This document shows positions 9,004 to 18,795 of a DNA stretch of 64,000 nucleotides, piece after piece. The notes under the pieces were generated by a model that ran no database searches, was not told where the DNA came from, and was given only the letters and a program-made list of their open reading frames with translations. The stretch is from NCBI RefSeq assembly GCF_001468005.1, contig NZ_LNYY01000021.1, positions 806,637 through 870,636 on the forward strand. Reading direction: 5' to 3'. Within the stretch, counting starts at the first letter, position 1, and the number at the start of each line of letters is the position of its first letter. This stretch comes from Legionella steelei (GTDB lineage: Bacteria > Pseudomonadota > Gammaproteobacteria > Legionellales > Legionellaceae). Both the position numbers and the translations under genes were made by a program.

Positions 9004-10476
9004 TGCTTGCTTTTTATTACGAAATAAAAGAATAACAACTAAAAAACAGAGTAAACTGAGAGCCATCCAGCCCATAAGATAAAAGCAATCGTCCAATGCC
9101 AAAGCAGTGGCTTGTCGCGTAAGATAAACATTTAATTGGGCAGCAGTCTGTTTTCCTTGCAGATGAAATAGTTTTGCTCGCTCGAGAAACTGTTGTGTTT
9201 CCTGGGAAAATGCAGTTAATCTGCTTCCTAAACGAAGATGAAAAAATACTTCACGTCTGTGCCATAAAATAGAAAATAAAGCAACTCCTAATCCGCTACC
9301 AAGCAATCGAGAGACATGAAAGAAGCATATGCTTTCGGCAAGCTTTGTTTCAGGAAAAGCTTGTACTGACAATTGAAAGAGTGGCGATAAGAACAATGCG
9401 AGACCTATACCGGCTAATACACGTGAAAAAGCAATTCGATTAAAATCAATATCTACATTAAAGGAAGTGGTATAGAAACAGGAAATGGCAAAAAAAAGTA
9501 AGGCAATGATTAATGGGAAAAACGGATCATATTGTTTCTTATTGAAAAGAACTGGAATCCATCCACAAAATGCCATAGTACCTATAATGAGTGCGATCCA
9601 ATTGGGGGTATAATTGACATAAAGTTTTAACCATAAAGACAATAAAATCACCATACCAAAATAGAGTGCAAAAAATAAGATGATATAGAGCATTGCAAGT
9701 GAAAAATAAAAATTCTTAAGTAATTTTAATTCAATGACAGGATGCTGTGCTGACCAACTACGTAAAATAAAAAAGATAAGACTGATTACCCCAGAAACAA
9801 GCAAAAAAGTAATTAAAGGAGAGCGAAACCAATCTAGCTCCTGGCCTATTGTTAACGCGCTGACAATAAAGATCATGCTGACGCAGTAATAAAGATATCC
9901 GAGTTTGTCAAAATATGCCTTTTTAACAGGTTCATGATATTTTCTATAGCCATAACCTACATAAACAATAAAAAACAAACAAATAGGTATATTAGAATAG
10001 AAAAGGAAACGCCAATCATAGATGTAAGCAATCCAAGCGCCATATGAAGCACCAAGTACCGGAACTATTGAAAGACAAATCAATACTAAAGAAACAATAT
10101 AGACTTTATCCTTATTTGATGAAAGTAACGGAATCAGTGTACACGTAATAAGAAGAAACATTGGTCCTGAAGCCAATCCTTCTAAGAATCTGAATAAGAT
10201 AAAAGTAAAAAAATTGTTGGCTATAGCGCATTGCCACGAGAATAATGCGGTAAGGCTAAGACATACTACATAAAGCTGAATGGGGCTTAAGCGTGTTGCC
10301 GTAGGTTTGCCTAGAGGAACGCCGAGGAGATTTCCAATGCAAAAAAAACTGACTGTATACGACGTCATATAAGGGCTGCCACCCAGATCACTGACAATAT
10401 ATAGACCAGCCATTATAGTTAAGGTCAGGTTGAAAATGATTGCAGCAAGTGAGAACAGTAAAATATAAAGAATCAT
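8968..10476 (-). CDS. DHA2-type MFS multidrug efflux pump (EmrB-like)
   Basis: A 502-aa, very hydrophobic protein with about 14 predicted membrane segments, the size of drug:H+ antiporter-2 (EmrB/QacA) pumps. Its ATG overlaps the stop of the upstream membrane fusion gene by 1 nt (TAATG), so it is the third gene of a tripartite efflux operon. The substrate cannot be told from sequence. The last residues, SSRVQREIPAL, are encoded by one arm of the palindrome at 8928-9003, implying that the element inserted into or replaced the original 3' end. Antibiotic, fatty acid or bile export are all possible. Confidence 0.85.
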   Translation of the reverse strand: MILYILLFSLAAIIFNLTLTIMAGLYIVSDLGGSPYMTSYTVSFFCIGNLLGVPLGKPTATRLSPIQLYVVCLSLTALFSWQCAIANNFFTFILFRFLEGLASGPMFLLITCTLIPLLSSNKDKVYIVSLVLICLSIVPVLGASYGAWIAYIYDWRFLFYSNIPICLFFIVYVGYGYRKYHEPVKKAYFDKLGYLYYCVSMIFIVSALTIGQELDWFRSPLITFLLVSGVISLIFFILRSWSAQHPVIELKLLKNFYFSLAMLYIILFFALYFGMVILLSLWLKLYVNYTPNWIALIIGTMAFCGWIPVLFNKKQYDPFFPLIIALLFFAISCFYTTSFNVDIDFNRIAFSRVLAGIGLALFLSPLFQLSVQAFPETKLAESICFFHVSRLLGSGLGVALFSILWHRREVFFHLRLGSRLTAFSQETQQFLERAKLFHLQGKQTAAQLNVYLTRQATALALDDCFYLMGWMALSLLCFLVVILLFRNKKQASSRVQREIPAL

Positions 10477-11666
10477 TACTTACTCATTTTATTTAGCGCA
10501 ATTTTATTGTGCCTAAGTGGAGTATGGGCAAACTCCTGAAGATTAGGGTCTAAATTGTTCTTAATAATATTTGCAATGAGCTTCTCATTACCTGCCTCTT
10601 CTTTTTGAAAAATTTCAGTAACGTAACTTGGTGAGTTTGATGTTGAGGTGGGCACTAAAAGTCCGTTTTGATCGGACAAATCAGTAGTTAACTCTAAAGA
10701 GAGACCAATTCGCAGAGGATATTTTTTTAATTCATCCTGTTCTATTGCTACACGAACCGGTAATCTTTGGACAATTTTAATCCAATTCCCACTGAGATTT
10801 TCGGGGGGTAATAATGAAAAAACATTACCTGCACCACCTGGTAAACCGACAATCTTCCCATGAAATACAACATTGGAACCGTACAGATCAGAAGTAAACC
10901 TAACGTTTTGGCCGATACGCATTCTTTTCATTTGAGTTTCCTTATAATTGGCATTGACCCAAATTTGATCGAGCGGAATAATGGCCATTAGTGGATCATT
11001 GGGAGAAACCCACATGCCTACTTGAATTGTTCTTTGTGCGATCAATCCCTCTACAGGAGCATAAATTTTACATCGATATAATTGTACCCATGCATCGCGC
11101 ACCTCTTGTGCTGCTGCTTGTACCCATGGATGCTCTGTAATGGAGGTACCTTGTACAAAAGCAAGCTTTTTTTGATAAGTGTTTTTAGTACTTCTTAAGG
11201 TGGCAGACGCGGCTTTGAGATCATCTTGTGCATTTTGGTACTCTTCTAAAGAAATCGCATTGGCACCAATGACATCATGACGATGCTTTAGATTTTGTTT
11301 TGTTTTTAAGAGCTCTGCACTTCTAACTTCAATATCTGCGGCCAAAATAAACACATCATGAAATGCTTGGCATACATCACGTACTGTTTTGGCAAGTTTC
11401 TTTTTTGCTTTTTCCAGCGCGATCAGTGAATCAGTTTCATTTAAAGAAACAATGAGCTGTCCTTTTTTTACTAGAAAACTATCATCGGTATAAATGCCTG
11501 TAACAAATCCTGGCCGTAAGGATTTGATGTAAACCTGATTCCCTTGTACATAAGCATTATTGGTATAAGCTTGGTTTCTCCATACAAAAAACCAATACAA
11601 GAAAATAAAAATAAATAAGACTATAAGAATAAGTGTAAAATAAAAAGAAGGAGATCTTTTTTTCAT
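10476..11666 (-). CDS. HlyD/EmrA-family membrane fusion protein
   Basis: Periplasmic adaptor that would link the MFS pump to the outer-membrane channel. The 396-aa protein has one N-terminal membrane anchor (residues about 9-29), a biotinyl-lipoyl half-motif (QAYTNNAYVQGNQVYIKSL), a helical hairpin (about 85-180) and the second half-motif with GLIAQRTIQVGMWVSPNDPL, as in EmrA. It overlaps the upstream OMF gene by 4 nt (ATGA) and the MFS gene by 1 nt. The C-terminal tail of about 60 residues after the barrel domain is not recognised. Confidence 0.88.
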   Translation of the reverse strand: MKKRSPSFYFTLILIVLFIFIFLYWFFVWRNQAYTNNAYVQGNQVYIKSLRPGFVTGIYTDDSFLVKKGQLIVSLNETDSLIALEKAKKKLAKTVRDVCQAFHDVFILAADIEVRSAELLKTKQNLKHRHDVIGANAISLEEYQNAQDDLKAASATLRSTKNTYQKKLAFVQGTSITEHPWVQAAAQEVRDAWVQLYRCKIYAPVEGLIAQRTIQVGMWVSPNDPLMAIIPLDQIWVNANYKETQMKRMRIGQNVRFTSDLYGSNVVFHGKIVGLPGGAGNVFSLLPPENLSGNWIKIVQRLPVRVAIEQDELKKYPLRIGLSLELTTDLSDQNGLLVPTSTSNSPSYVTEIFQKEEAGNEKLIANIIKNNLDPNLQEFAHTPLRHNKIALNKMSK

Positions 11667-13126
11667 GAGTTTTTCACCAATGGGATGGTATTTTGATGGT
11701 AACCGCCACCTAACGCCTTAGTTAATTTTATAGAGGCTAAGTATTGATTATAAAGCAGCGTAACATCTTCAAGTTTTCTTTGGATGACCTCTTCTTGTAT
11801 AAGATAAAGATCAAATAAGTTATCTAAACCTTTTTTATGGCGTAAAAAACTTAATTCATAACGTTGTTTCGCATATTCTACTATCTTTTTTTGTTCTATT
11901 TTTTGTTGATAAATGTCTTCAGAAAAAGCCAAAACATCAAGAACTTCCTGGGTGCTGTATAAGAGTAAACTATTGTATGAATCGATTGCCGCATCAAATT
12001 GTGCTTTAGTTGCCTTAATATTAGCGCGTATCGCGCCTGCAGTAAAAATGGGTAACTGTAATGCGGGCCTAATCGCTGCGGTGCCGCTTGAAATATCAAG
12101 AAACTTTCTCCAACTGGTACTTTCTAAGCCAATTAAGCCAGCAAGGTTTACGTCAGGATAATATTCTGCCATCGCTGCCCCTGTTTTGTAGGCTAAGGCT
12201 TTAGCTCGCCAAATTTGTGCCATAAGATCAGGTCGGCGTGCTAAAAAATCGAGTGGTAGTATTTGAGGGATATTCAGAGTTTTAGGCAATGCAGGAAGGG
12301 ATGAATTAATCATAAGAGGAGTGTCTGGTCCACGACCTGCTAACGTATTAATTAAGTGTTTATTTGCAGTCAATTCATCAGTAATACTTGAGAGTAATTT
12401 TTGGGATTCAAGTAGGTTTGCTGAAGTTTCTAATGCGGGCAATTTTGAGGAAAGTCCTTTTTGTACTAGTAAACGCTGCAATTTTGCAATTTTTTGTCGT
12501 ACATCAATTAACTGTGTGAACAATTGTTTTCTTATAAGATTCGTTTTATAAGCAAAATAAGCTTGCGCGATTGCTGTGCTTGTAATCAAAACTACTTCAG
12601 CAGCTTCTGCTTCTTGTGCTTTTGCTTCGCCTAATGCAGCGTGAAAAAGATTACGGTTTTTTCCCCAGAAATCAAACTCATAATTAAAGGAAAGCGAAAG
12701 GTCTAAGAGTGTGGCATTCAAGGGGAATTTATGATTGAACGCACGATATAAACCGTTTTTGCTTATATATTGTCGATTTTCATCTGCATTGAAGAAAACT
12801 AAAGGGAATAATACAGAGCGCGTAACAATTGCTTGTTGCTTGGCAACTTCAATACGATTTCTGACCTCATGAATTGATGGATTATTCGTTAACGCTTCTA
12901 CAACTAAGGTATTGAGCTCGGGGTTATTATAAGATAACCACCATTGTTCTCTGGGCCATTTGCCTTTAGAATAAATGGCTTTTTTTTGTAAGCTCTTTTT
13001 AATGGTGTGTTCCATATTCGGAATGGCTTTTATATTTTTAACTTGGCTTTGTTGGGGCAGAGATACAGTGCAGGATGTTAATGCGTACAAACTAAAACAA
13101 ATACATCCTACTATCCAAAGCCGCAT
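11663..13126 (-). CDS. NodT-family outer-membrane efflux lipoprotein
   Basis: TolC-like channel of the tripartite efflux system. I chose ATG 13126 (preceded by aaaggga with 6-nt spacing) over an ATG at 13156. It gives a lipoprotein signal ending YALTSC, with lipid-modified Cys19, as in NodT/OprM proteins. Two repeated OEP-type helical regions follow, with ARRPDLMAQIWRAKAL and YYPDVNLAGLIGLES being the standard family motifs. Length is 487 aa. It is the first gene of the operon, so the promoter should lie upstream of 13126, but none is obvious. Confidence 0.88.
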   Translation of the reverse strand: MRLWIVGCICFSLYALTSCTVSLPQQSQVKNIKAIPNMEHTIKKSLQKKAIYSKGKWPREQWWLSYNNPELNTLVVEALTNNPSIHEVRNRIEVAKQQAIVTRSVLFPLVFFNADENRQYISKNGLYRAFNHKFPLNATLLDLSLSFNYEFDFWGKNRNLFHAALGEAKAQEAEAAEVVLITSTAIAQAYFAYKTNLIRKQLFTQLIDVRQKIAKLQRLLVQKGLSSKLPALETSANLLESQKLLSSITDELTANKHLINTLAGRGPDTPLMINSSLPALPKTLNIPQILPLDFLARRPDLMAQIWRAKALAYKTGAAMAEYYPDVNLAGLIGLESTSWRKFLDISSGTAAIRPALQLPIFTAGAIRANIKATKAQFDAAIDSYNSLLLYSTQEVLDVLAFSEDIYQQKIEQKKIVEYAKQRYELSFLRHKKGLDNLFDLYLIQEEVIQRKLEDVTLLYNQYLASIKLTKALGGGYHQNTIPLVKNS

Positions 13127-13617
13127 AATTGATCCCTTTTTATTTGGCAGCACCACTCAATCCTAAAAAATTATCCCATTCCATGCATTCGTGACTTTAT
13201 GGTCCTAAGGACAGACTGCTAATTCCTTAACTTAATGAGCCCAGCCACTGATATAGCAAATATCCTATATAGTAACCATTAACATTTGATTTTCATAGGA
13301 ATTTTCTATCGATTAATAGGAAACAATTTTTTGAATAATTGAAGGTGTTGTTATCCCAAGTGCAATAGGGTACATATGTTACGAAGTGAAGAACCTTCTC
13401 TACACTCAGGATCTGATGTATTTCCATGAATTTGTTGTCACTCCTGCAAGGCATGGATCCATTACTATTTTGGCATTGTACCATCTTGATGGATGGATCC
13501 CTTGCCTTCGCGGGGATGATGGCTTGCTCATAAGTAAGAGCAATTAATTCAAATTTATGTTCAAAAAACCAGGTATACGTCAGCTCGGGATGACGAGAGT
13601 ATGATATTTTGCAATAC
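13127..13617. other. Intergenic region with a degenerate palindrome
   Basis: No convincing gene. At about 13431-13522 there is an imperfect inverted pair: tcactcctgcaaggcatggatcca against tggatcccttgccttcgcgg followed by ggatga. A short fragment of family B (ctcgggatgacgagag) occurs at about 13576-13592, next to the end of the following gene. Confidence 0.5.
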
Positions 13618-13995
13618 TCAGTTACCTTTTATCATGGGCTGTAGTTCTATTTCTTTGTCATCTTTAGGCAATAACTCTGATATTTTATATATTATTGAAC
13701 CTAATACCTCGAGACAAAAGCTCGCAACGGGAGCAACTTGAGAAGCTTGATCACTGACTTTAAGAGCATTATAAAAACCAGCTTCTGCAGAATATAATAT
13801 GCTATTAAACACATTACTTAAATTATCTAAGTAAGTCTCTAACGAGTCAACTTTCTTTGTTTTAGGTATTGGTATTGCCAAAGCTTCATTAAAAATGGGA
13901 TCACGAAAAAAATGAAGGGTACCTACTTTTTGTAAGTTTTGAAGCGCTTCTTGAGTCTTTTTGTGAAAATATTCTCTTTGTTTCCCAGATGGCAT
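13618..13995 (-). CDS. Hypothetical protein, 125 aa
   Basis: Not recognised. The start is supported by gggag 7 nt ahead of ATG 13995. The product is soluble, with a basic N-terminus (MPSGKQREYFHKKTQEAL), predicted amphipathic helices through the middle, a mildly hydrophobic stretch SQVAPVASFCLEVLGSIIYKI near residues 85-105 and an acidic end. There is no signal peptide. It stands alone between the efflux operon and lspE; its stop is close to a family B palindrome fragment. A small secreted or Dot/Icm-related protein cannot be excluded, but nothing shows it. Confidence 0.6.
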   Translation of the reverse strand: MPSGKQREYFHKKTQEALQNLQKVGTLHFFRDPIFNEALAIPIPKTKKVDSLETYLDNLSNVFNSILYSAEAGFYNALKVSDQASQVAPVASFCLEVLGSIIYKISELLPKDDKEIELQPMIKGN

Positions 13996-14184
13996 GGTTA
14001 TTCTCCCAGCGATTAACTATAAAAAATCGAATACTTTTTAAACACTTTTTTGTGCTAAAAATATAAAAGTAATTCAAATTATATAAGAAAAAGCTTAAAG
14101 AAATATTAATATGAACAAAGTGTATTAATTTATTCCATGTTTTTTCTGTTTTTTGTGCAACACTTCGATGTGATGCTTAATCAA

Positions 14185-15672
14185 TTAACCCTGTGTTGTT
14201 ACGCGAAGGATTTCAGCAAGTGAGGTATCGCCGGCCAGCACTCGCTGAAATCCATCATCGCGAATACTGGGAGTAGTGGGGCGTAAATGATTTTCCATTG
14301 TTTGTAAATTTTCATGACGATGAATCATTCCTCTTAATACCTCATCTATAGTAATCAGCTCATAAATCCCTGTTCTCCCCTTATAGCCTAAGTGATTACA
14401 GGCGTCACAGCCGTTGGGCTCAAAAACATTAGAAGTATCTGCGTCAGGAGCAAGTCCCATAAGCTCTTTTTCATCATCTCTCAATTGATGTGGTGTTTTA
14501 CACTGATGGCATAATTTTCTGACCAGTCGTTGGGCGATGAGTCCAACAATACTTGAGGAGAGAAGGAATGATTCTACTCCCATATCGCGTAAACGGGTTA
14601 ACGCGCCTAGTGCACTGTTTGTATGCAAAGTTGACAGTACTAAATGCCCGGTAAGACTCGCCTGCACGGCAATGTCAGCGGTTTCCAAATCACGGATTTC
14701 CCCAATCATAACGACATCGGGATCTTGCCTAAGAATTGCTCTCAAGCCTTTAGCAAAGGTCATCTGTACTTTAGTATTTACCTGCGTTTGTCCTATACCT
14801 TCAAGATCATATTCTATGGGATCCTCAATGGTTAGAATATTACGTGTGACTTCATTTAACTCGGTTAACATGGCATATAAGGACGTAGTCTTTCCAGAAC
14901 CAGTTGGCCCAGTAACTAAAATAATGCCATGAGGCTCGGCAATCATTCGTCGCATGGCTTTCACAGTTGGCTCAGGCATACCGAGCAAATTTAAATCTAA
15001 TTGAGCAGCCTGTTTGTCTAGAATCCTTAAAACGACACGTTCACCATGGTTAGAGGGGAGTGTTGAAACCCGGACGTCAATATTATGTCCACCAATACGC
15101 AGGGAAATACGGCCATCTTGTGGAATACGTTTTTCTGCAATATCTAATTTGGCCATAACTTTGACCCTGGAAATTACTAGGGGAGCTATAGCCCGTTGAA
15201 TTTCTAAAACTTCATGTAAAACCCCATCAATTCGATTACGTACTAAGACCCGATCTTCATAAGTTTCAATATGAATATCAGAAGCTTTTTGCTTTATCGC
15301 CTGAGTAAATAATGCATTCAATAAGCGGATAATTGGTGCATCATCCTGATTTTCCAACAAATCTTCACTTACAGGTAGTTGGCTTGCAAGTAATGAAAGA
15401 TCCATATCATCCTCCATTCCTCCAGCAGCTTCCAATATTGATGATTTTGATTGATACACATGAGCTAAATGTTGCTGAAACGCGGATTCATCAACTTGTT
15501 TTAAAGTAAATTCACATTGTAATAATCGTTTGATTTCGGCAAGTGCTTGTAAGGGCGTGTTAGATAAATAATAAACAAGAACATGACCATCACTCATTTC
15601 ACTGGCAACAACAATCCCATGGTTTTTTGCAAAACTGTATGGGATTTTCAGTGATGTTTCTTCATGTTCCAT
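14185..15672 (-). CDS. lspE: Type II secretion ATPase GspE/LspE
   Basis: Cytoplasmic ATPase that powers the type II secretion pseudopilus. The 495-aa protein has an N1E-like N-terminal domain, Walker A GPTGSGKT at 255-262, an Asp box around IEDPIEYDLEGIGQTQVN, a Walker B GEIRDLETAD and the zinc motif CHQC...CDAC in the C-terminal part. It lies 3 nt after lspD and would be translated from the same mRNA. In Legionella the lspDE pair is known to be apart from lspFGHIJK and lspC, and no other gsp gene is in the window. Confidence 0.95.
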   Translation of the reverse strand: MEHEETSLKIPYSFAKNHGIVVASEMSDGHVLVYYLSNTPLQALAEIKRLLQCEFTLKQVDESAFQQHLAHVYQSKSSILEAAGGMEDDMDLSLLASQLPVSEDLLENQDDAPIIRLLNALFTQAIKQKASDIHIETYEDRVLVRNRIDGVLHEVLEIQRAIAPLVISRVKVMAKLDIAEKRIPQDGRISLRIGGHNIDVRVSTLPSNHGERVVLRILDKQAAQLDLNLLGMPEPTVKAMRRMIAEPHGIILVTGPTGSGKTTSLYAMLTELNEVTRNILTIEDPIEYDLEGIGQTQVNTKVQMTFAKGLRAILRQDPDVVMIGEIRDLETADIAVQASLTGHLVLSTLHTNSALGALTRLRDMGVESFLLSSSIVGLIAQRLVRKLCHQCKTPHQLRDDEKELMGLAPDADTSNVFEPNGCDACNHLGYKGRTGIYELITIDEVLRGMIHRHENLQTMENHLRPTTPSIRDDGFQRVLAGDTSLAEILRVTTQG

Positions 15673-15675
15673 AGT

Positions 15676-18060
15676 TTAGTTCGTTACTAATAAAGGTGGA
15701 CGATTAAACGGTTTAGGTAATTCTGCTTGTTTTAAAGCAGGCATTACCGTTGCGTTATTACTTTGTAAAAATGCATCTTGTGATCTTATCCAATCCAGTT
15801 GGTATTGACGTACGCTATTATACTTTTCGCCAGTCATATGCATCGCATCTCGTTCATTACGTAAAATAATGGGTTTAATAAAGACCATCAGTACACGTTT
15901 TTCGCGAGAATTTACGTTACGTTTGAAAATGCGACCTATGCCTGGTATATCTCCCAACACAGGTATACGATTATCGTCATTACCCAGACTGTCTTGAGTT
16001 AATCCCCCTAGAACAACAATGTCACCACTGTCAACATGAACAGAAGTAACGATACTGCTAATTCTAAATGTTGGCGTGGTTGTATTTGGTGCAACAACTG
16101 GTGGGTCTAAAGTATCATTGCCCTGATCGATTTGCATTTGAATGCCTTGGCCACGCGTAATTTGAGGTCTGACATAAAGATGTAATGCAACGTTAACCCG
16201 ATCAAAAGTGGTAAATGGTACGCCATTATTTGTTGTACCTCCCGCATTGGCAGGCTGAGTAGTGGATGCAATCGAAACCTGTTTACCTACCAGTATCTTA
16301 GCTTGACGATTATCAAGAACTACAACCGAAGGTGTTGATAAAATATTCGCTTTATTTTCTCTTGCCAAGGCATATATTTGCGCTTGAAAATCATCAAGTC
16401 TGGTCTTGCTATTAATTATAGCAAACCCAGGCCTAAAGCTGGCTGGTTTTCCTGTTTGTTGATTACTACCCCATTCTATACCTAGGTCATTAATGTCTGA
16501 TTGATTTATCTCAGCGACAATGGCCTCAATGAGAATTTGCGCAGGCTTAATATCCAATTGGCTAATTACTTTTTTCAGAATTCGTATTACAGACGCTGGG
16601 GCATTAAGAATAATAGAATTTGTATTGGGCTCAGCAATAATTTGTACTGTTGGTTTTGTGGAGCCTTCATTTTGTGAGGTTGCTGACGTAGTATTTGCAG
16701 TCGCCCCAGGTGATGCCAATGGAGAGCCTCCTGCTGGATAAGGAGAAGTCGAACTCGGACTAGAGCTAGAGTTATTACTGTTGCTTACAAGATTGGAAGC
16801 AGGGTTAGTGCTGTCTAAAACGGGACGCGTGACTGTGCCAATAGTTGTTCCAACATTACCACTGAAGTTTGCTTGAGCAATACCGGCAAGAATGGGGACT
16901 AGGTCTTCTGCGCGGAGATAGTTCAGATAAACAACTTGAGTATTGGTGTTAAGACCCTCAGAGCTTTCTTTATCTAACTTTAATATTAACATTCTAAGAC
17001 GTATTCTATCTGTTTTGGATCCGCTGATTAATAGAGAATTTGAGCGGTCATCAGCCGCTACAGTTAACTGAGTTCGAGCTCCTCCCATACTGGGTTGGGT
17101 TTTTACTAGATCTTTTAGAGTTGCGGCAATGTCCATTGCTAAAGAATGTCTTAAATGGACCATATCAATACCATTTGCGGTTGAGTTATCTACTTGTTTG
17201 ATAATGTCTGCAAGACTATGAACATTGTTTGCTCTTCCTGAGAGGATGAGCATGTTTGAAGGGGCATATGCGGAGATACTACTCCATTGGGGCATTAACG
17301 GACGTAAAACAGGGACTAATTGTTCTGCTGGAACATAATGAACAGGCACAACAGCGACCATCATATCATCGCCTTGAGGCGGATGTTTTATTTCGTTCAG
17401 CAGATCAGGTGATTGGGTTTTCGCATCAATATTCGGAATAATTTTAATCACTGCACCACTGGGTATGGCAGCATAGCCCGATACTTGCAAAACGGAAAGG
17501 AAAACTTGATAGAGTTCGTTATTATTCATTGGTGTTGACGATACAATCGATATTTTCCCTTGAACACGAGGATCAATGACAAAGTTTTTTCCTGTAACGC
17601 GCGATACTTCAGCGATGACAGCTCGGATATCCGCGTTTCTTAAATTCCATATTTGACTATTTGGTGGCAGTGTTTCTGTTGGCTCACTTGAATTTTCAGA
17701 TTGATTTGTTTGTACCGAGGGAGGTGTTTGATTTTGCTCATTATTTTTTTGATTTTTTTGAGCACTGATTTGTTGGGTTAGTTTATTCTGCAAATCACGC
17801 GCTTTAAGATAATCACTAATAGGACCGATTTGTACAAGATAAAGTTTTTTATCTGATAGATTCTTAATTGTTACATGTTCACTAACAAGACCAGATAGCT
17901 CTTTTTCACGTTGCTTTGCATCTTTTTCTAAATTAAATGCTCCTGCTTGCAGGTAAAAAATAGTATTCCCGTTCTTGGTTGTGGTGGAAATATTAATTTC
18001 GTTTGCATGAATTAATGCAGAGCAGATAAATGTTAAAATTATAATTACTATCGAGCGCAT
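15676..18060 (-). CDS. lspD: Type II secretion secretin GspD/LspD with N-terminal SPOR domain
   Basis: Outer-membrane secretin channel of type II secretion. Layout of the 794-aa protein: Sec signal peptide (1-19), SPOR-like domain (about 30-100, TIFYLQAGAFNLEKDAKQRE ... LYLVQIGPI), a Gln/Asn/Pro/Ser linker (100-135), N0 (about 137-205), N1-N3 repeats with a Ser/Thr/Gly-rich insert (about 425-480), and the secretin core with VPVLGDIPGIGRIFK near 710. SPOR domains bind denuded peptidoglycan, so this secretin may be anchored that way. Ordinary GspD proteins lack this domain. lspE follows. Confidence 0.95.
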   Translation of the reverse strand: MRSIVIIILTFICSALIHANEINISTTTKNGNTIFYLQAGAFNLEKDAKQREKELSGLVSEHVTIKNLSDKKLYLVQIGPISDYLKARDLQNKLTQQISAQKNQKNNEQNQTPPSVQTNQSENSSEPTETLPPNSQIWNLRNADIRAVIAEVSRVTGKNFVIDPRVQGKISIVSSTPMNNNELYQVFLSVLQVSGYAAIPSGAVIKIIPNIDAKTQSPDLLNEIKHPPQGDDMMVAVVPVHYVPAEQLVPVLRPLMPQWSSISAYAPSNMLILSGRANNVHSLADIIKQVDNSTANGIDMVHLRHSLAMDIAATLKDLVKTQPSMGGARTQLTVAADDRSNSLLISGSKTDRIRLRMLILKLDKESSEGLNTNTQVVYLNYLRAEDLVPILAGIAQANFSGNVGTTIGTVTRPVLDSTNPASNLVSNSNNSSSSPSSTSPYPAGGSPLASPGATANTTSATSQNEGSTKPTVQIIAEPNTNSIILNAPASVIRILKKVISQLDIKPAQILIEAIVAEINQSDINDLGIEWGSNQQTGKPASFRPGFAIINSKTRLDDFQAQIYALARENKANILSTPSVVVLDNRQAKILVGKQVSIASTTQPANAGGTTNNGVPFTTFDRVNVALHLYVRPQITRGQGIQMQIDQGNDTLDPPVVAPNTTTPTFRISSIVTSVHVDSGDIVVLGGLTQDSLGNDDNRIPVLGDIPGIGRIFKRNVNSREKRVLMVFIKPIILRNERDAMHMTGEKYNSVRQYQLDWIRSQDAFLQSNNATVMPALKQAELPKPFNRPPLLVTN

Positions 18061-18267
18061 TGAAAAACCGCAAAATCATAAGTAAATAACATAATAACTA
18101 AATTTATAAACTTACCATAGCTTTTTTGACGAGTAACTGAAGGTATTTTGAAGCATTTTTCTATTTTGCTTCAAGATTATATTAATTGTTAAGAAATTAA
18201 TGAAATACGATGCATAGTGCTTCTTTTTTTCTTCAAATTGATTTCTGAGTGTTCATATTTTATACAG

Positions 18268-18311
18268 AAAAAAAACTGCAGTCCCGGATCACTTAATGTT
18301 GATCCGGGACT
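18268..18311 (-). terminator. Rho-independent terminator of the His-rich gene
   Basis: A perfect 12-bp stem (agtcccggatca / tgatccgggact, 18280-18291 and 18300-18311) with an 8-nt loop. Read on the minus strand, a run of eight Ts (18268-18275) follows shortly after. It sits 10 nt after the stop of the gene at 18321-18557. Confidence 0.85.
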
Positions 18312-18320
18312 CTCTCTTAA

Positions 18321-18557
18321 CTAAGGATGGTGGGTATGTGTATGTGAATCATGCTGCTGATGATGTTGTTGTTGATGATGTTGTTGTTGATGATGGTGAT
18401 TATTTTGGTATGGATTATGTACATGATGATGTGGCTGAAAGAAACCGTTATGATGGGCGCCTTGTACTACCGGAGTCGTAACAACTACTGTAGTGTGTGG
18501 TTGGGTAGTTGATTGATGGGCGTTTGGCTGATGTCCATGTGTTGTTCTTGAAGTCAT
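18321..18557 (-). CDS. Histidine/glutamine-rich small protein, 78 aa
   Basis: 22 of 78 residues are His and about 14 are Gln, with HHQQQHHQQQHHQQHD as its core. The ribosome site aggg lies about 9 nt ahead of ATG 18557, and a strong terminator follows the stop, so it looks like a real monocistronic gene. There is no signal peptide or membrane segment. His-rich peptides of this kind can bind or store Ni, Zn, Cu or Co, but the function here is not known. The window holds no metal transporter or metalloenzyme maturation gene beside it. Confidence 0.75.
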   Translation of the reverse strand: MTSRTTHGHQPNAHQSTTQPHTTVVVTTPVVQGAHHNGFFQPHHHVHNPYQNNHHHQQQHHQQQHHQQHDSHTHTHHP

Positions 18558-18742
18558 ATTATTTCACCCTAATTAAATTAAGAATTGAATTTTATTTATT
18601 GACGTGTACTGATGATAAAGAATATAAGTGTACATTTTAAGTATCATCCAAACGCATTATATGCAGAGAGTTTGGCAAATGTATATGGCTTTTCGAACAC
18701 TATAAAATTTAAACACTATCAATGCATTAGCATAATGATGAG

Positions 18743-18777
18743 AAAAAGCCTTCTACATTTATATGTAGAAAGCTTTT
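18743..18777 (-). terminator. Probable rho-independent terminator
   Basis: A stem aaaagctttctacat / atgtagaaggcttttt with a 4-nt loop (minus strand), ending in Ts. It lies 18 nt after the stop of the gene at 18796-19071. Confidence 0.75.
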
Positions 18778-18795
18778 GCAAATTTTAGGAAAAGG

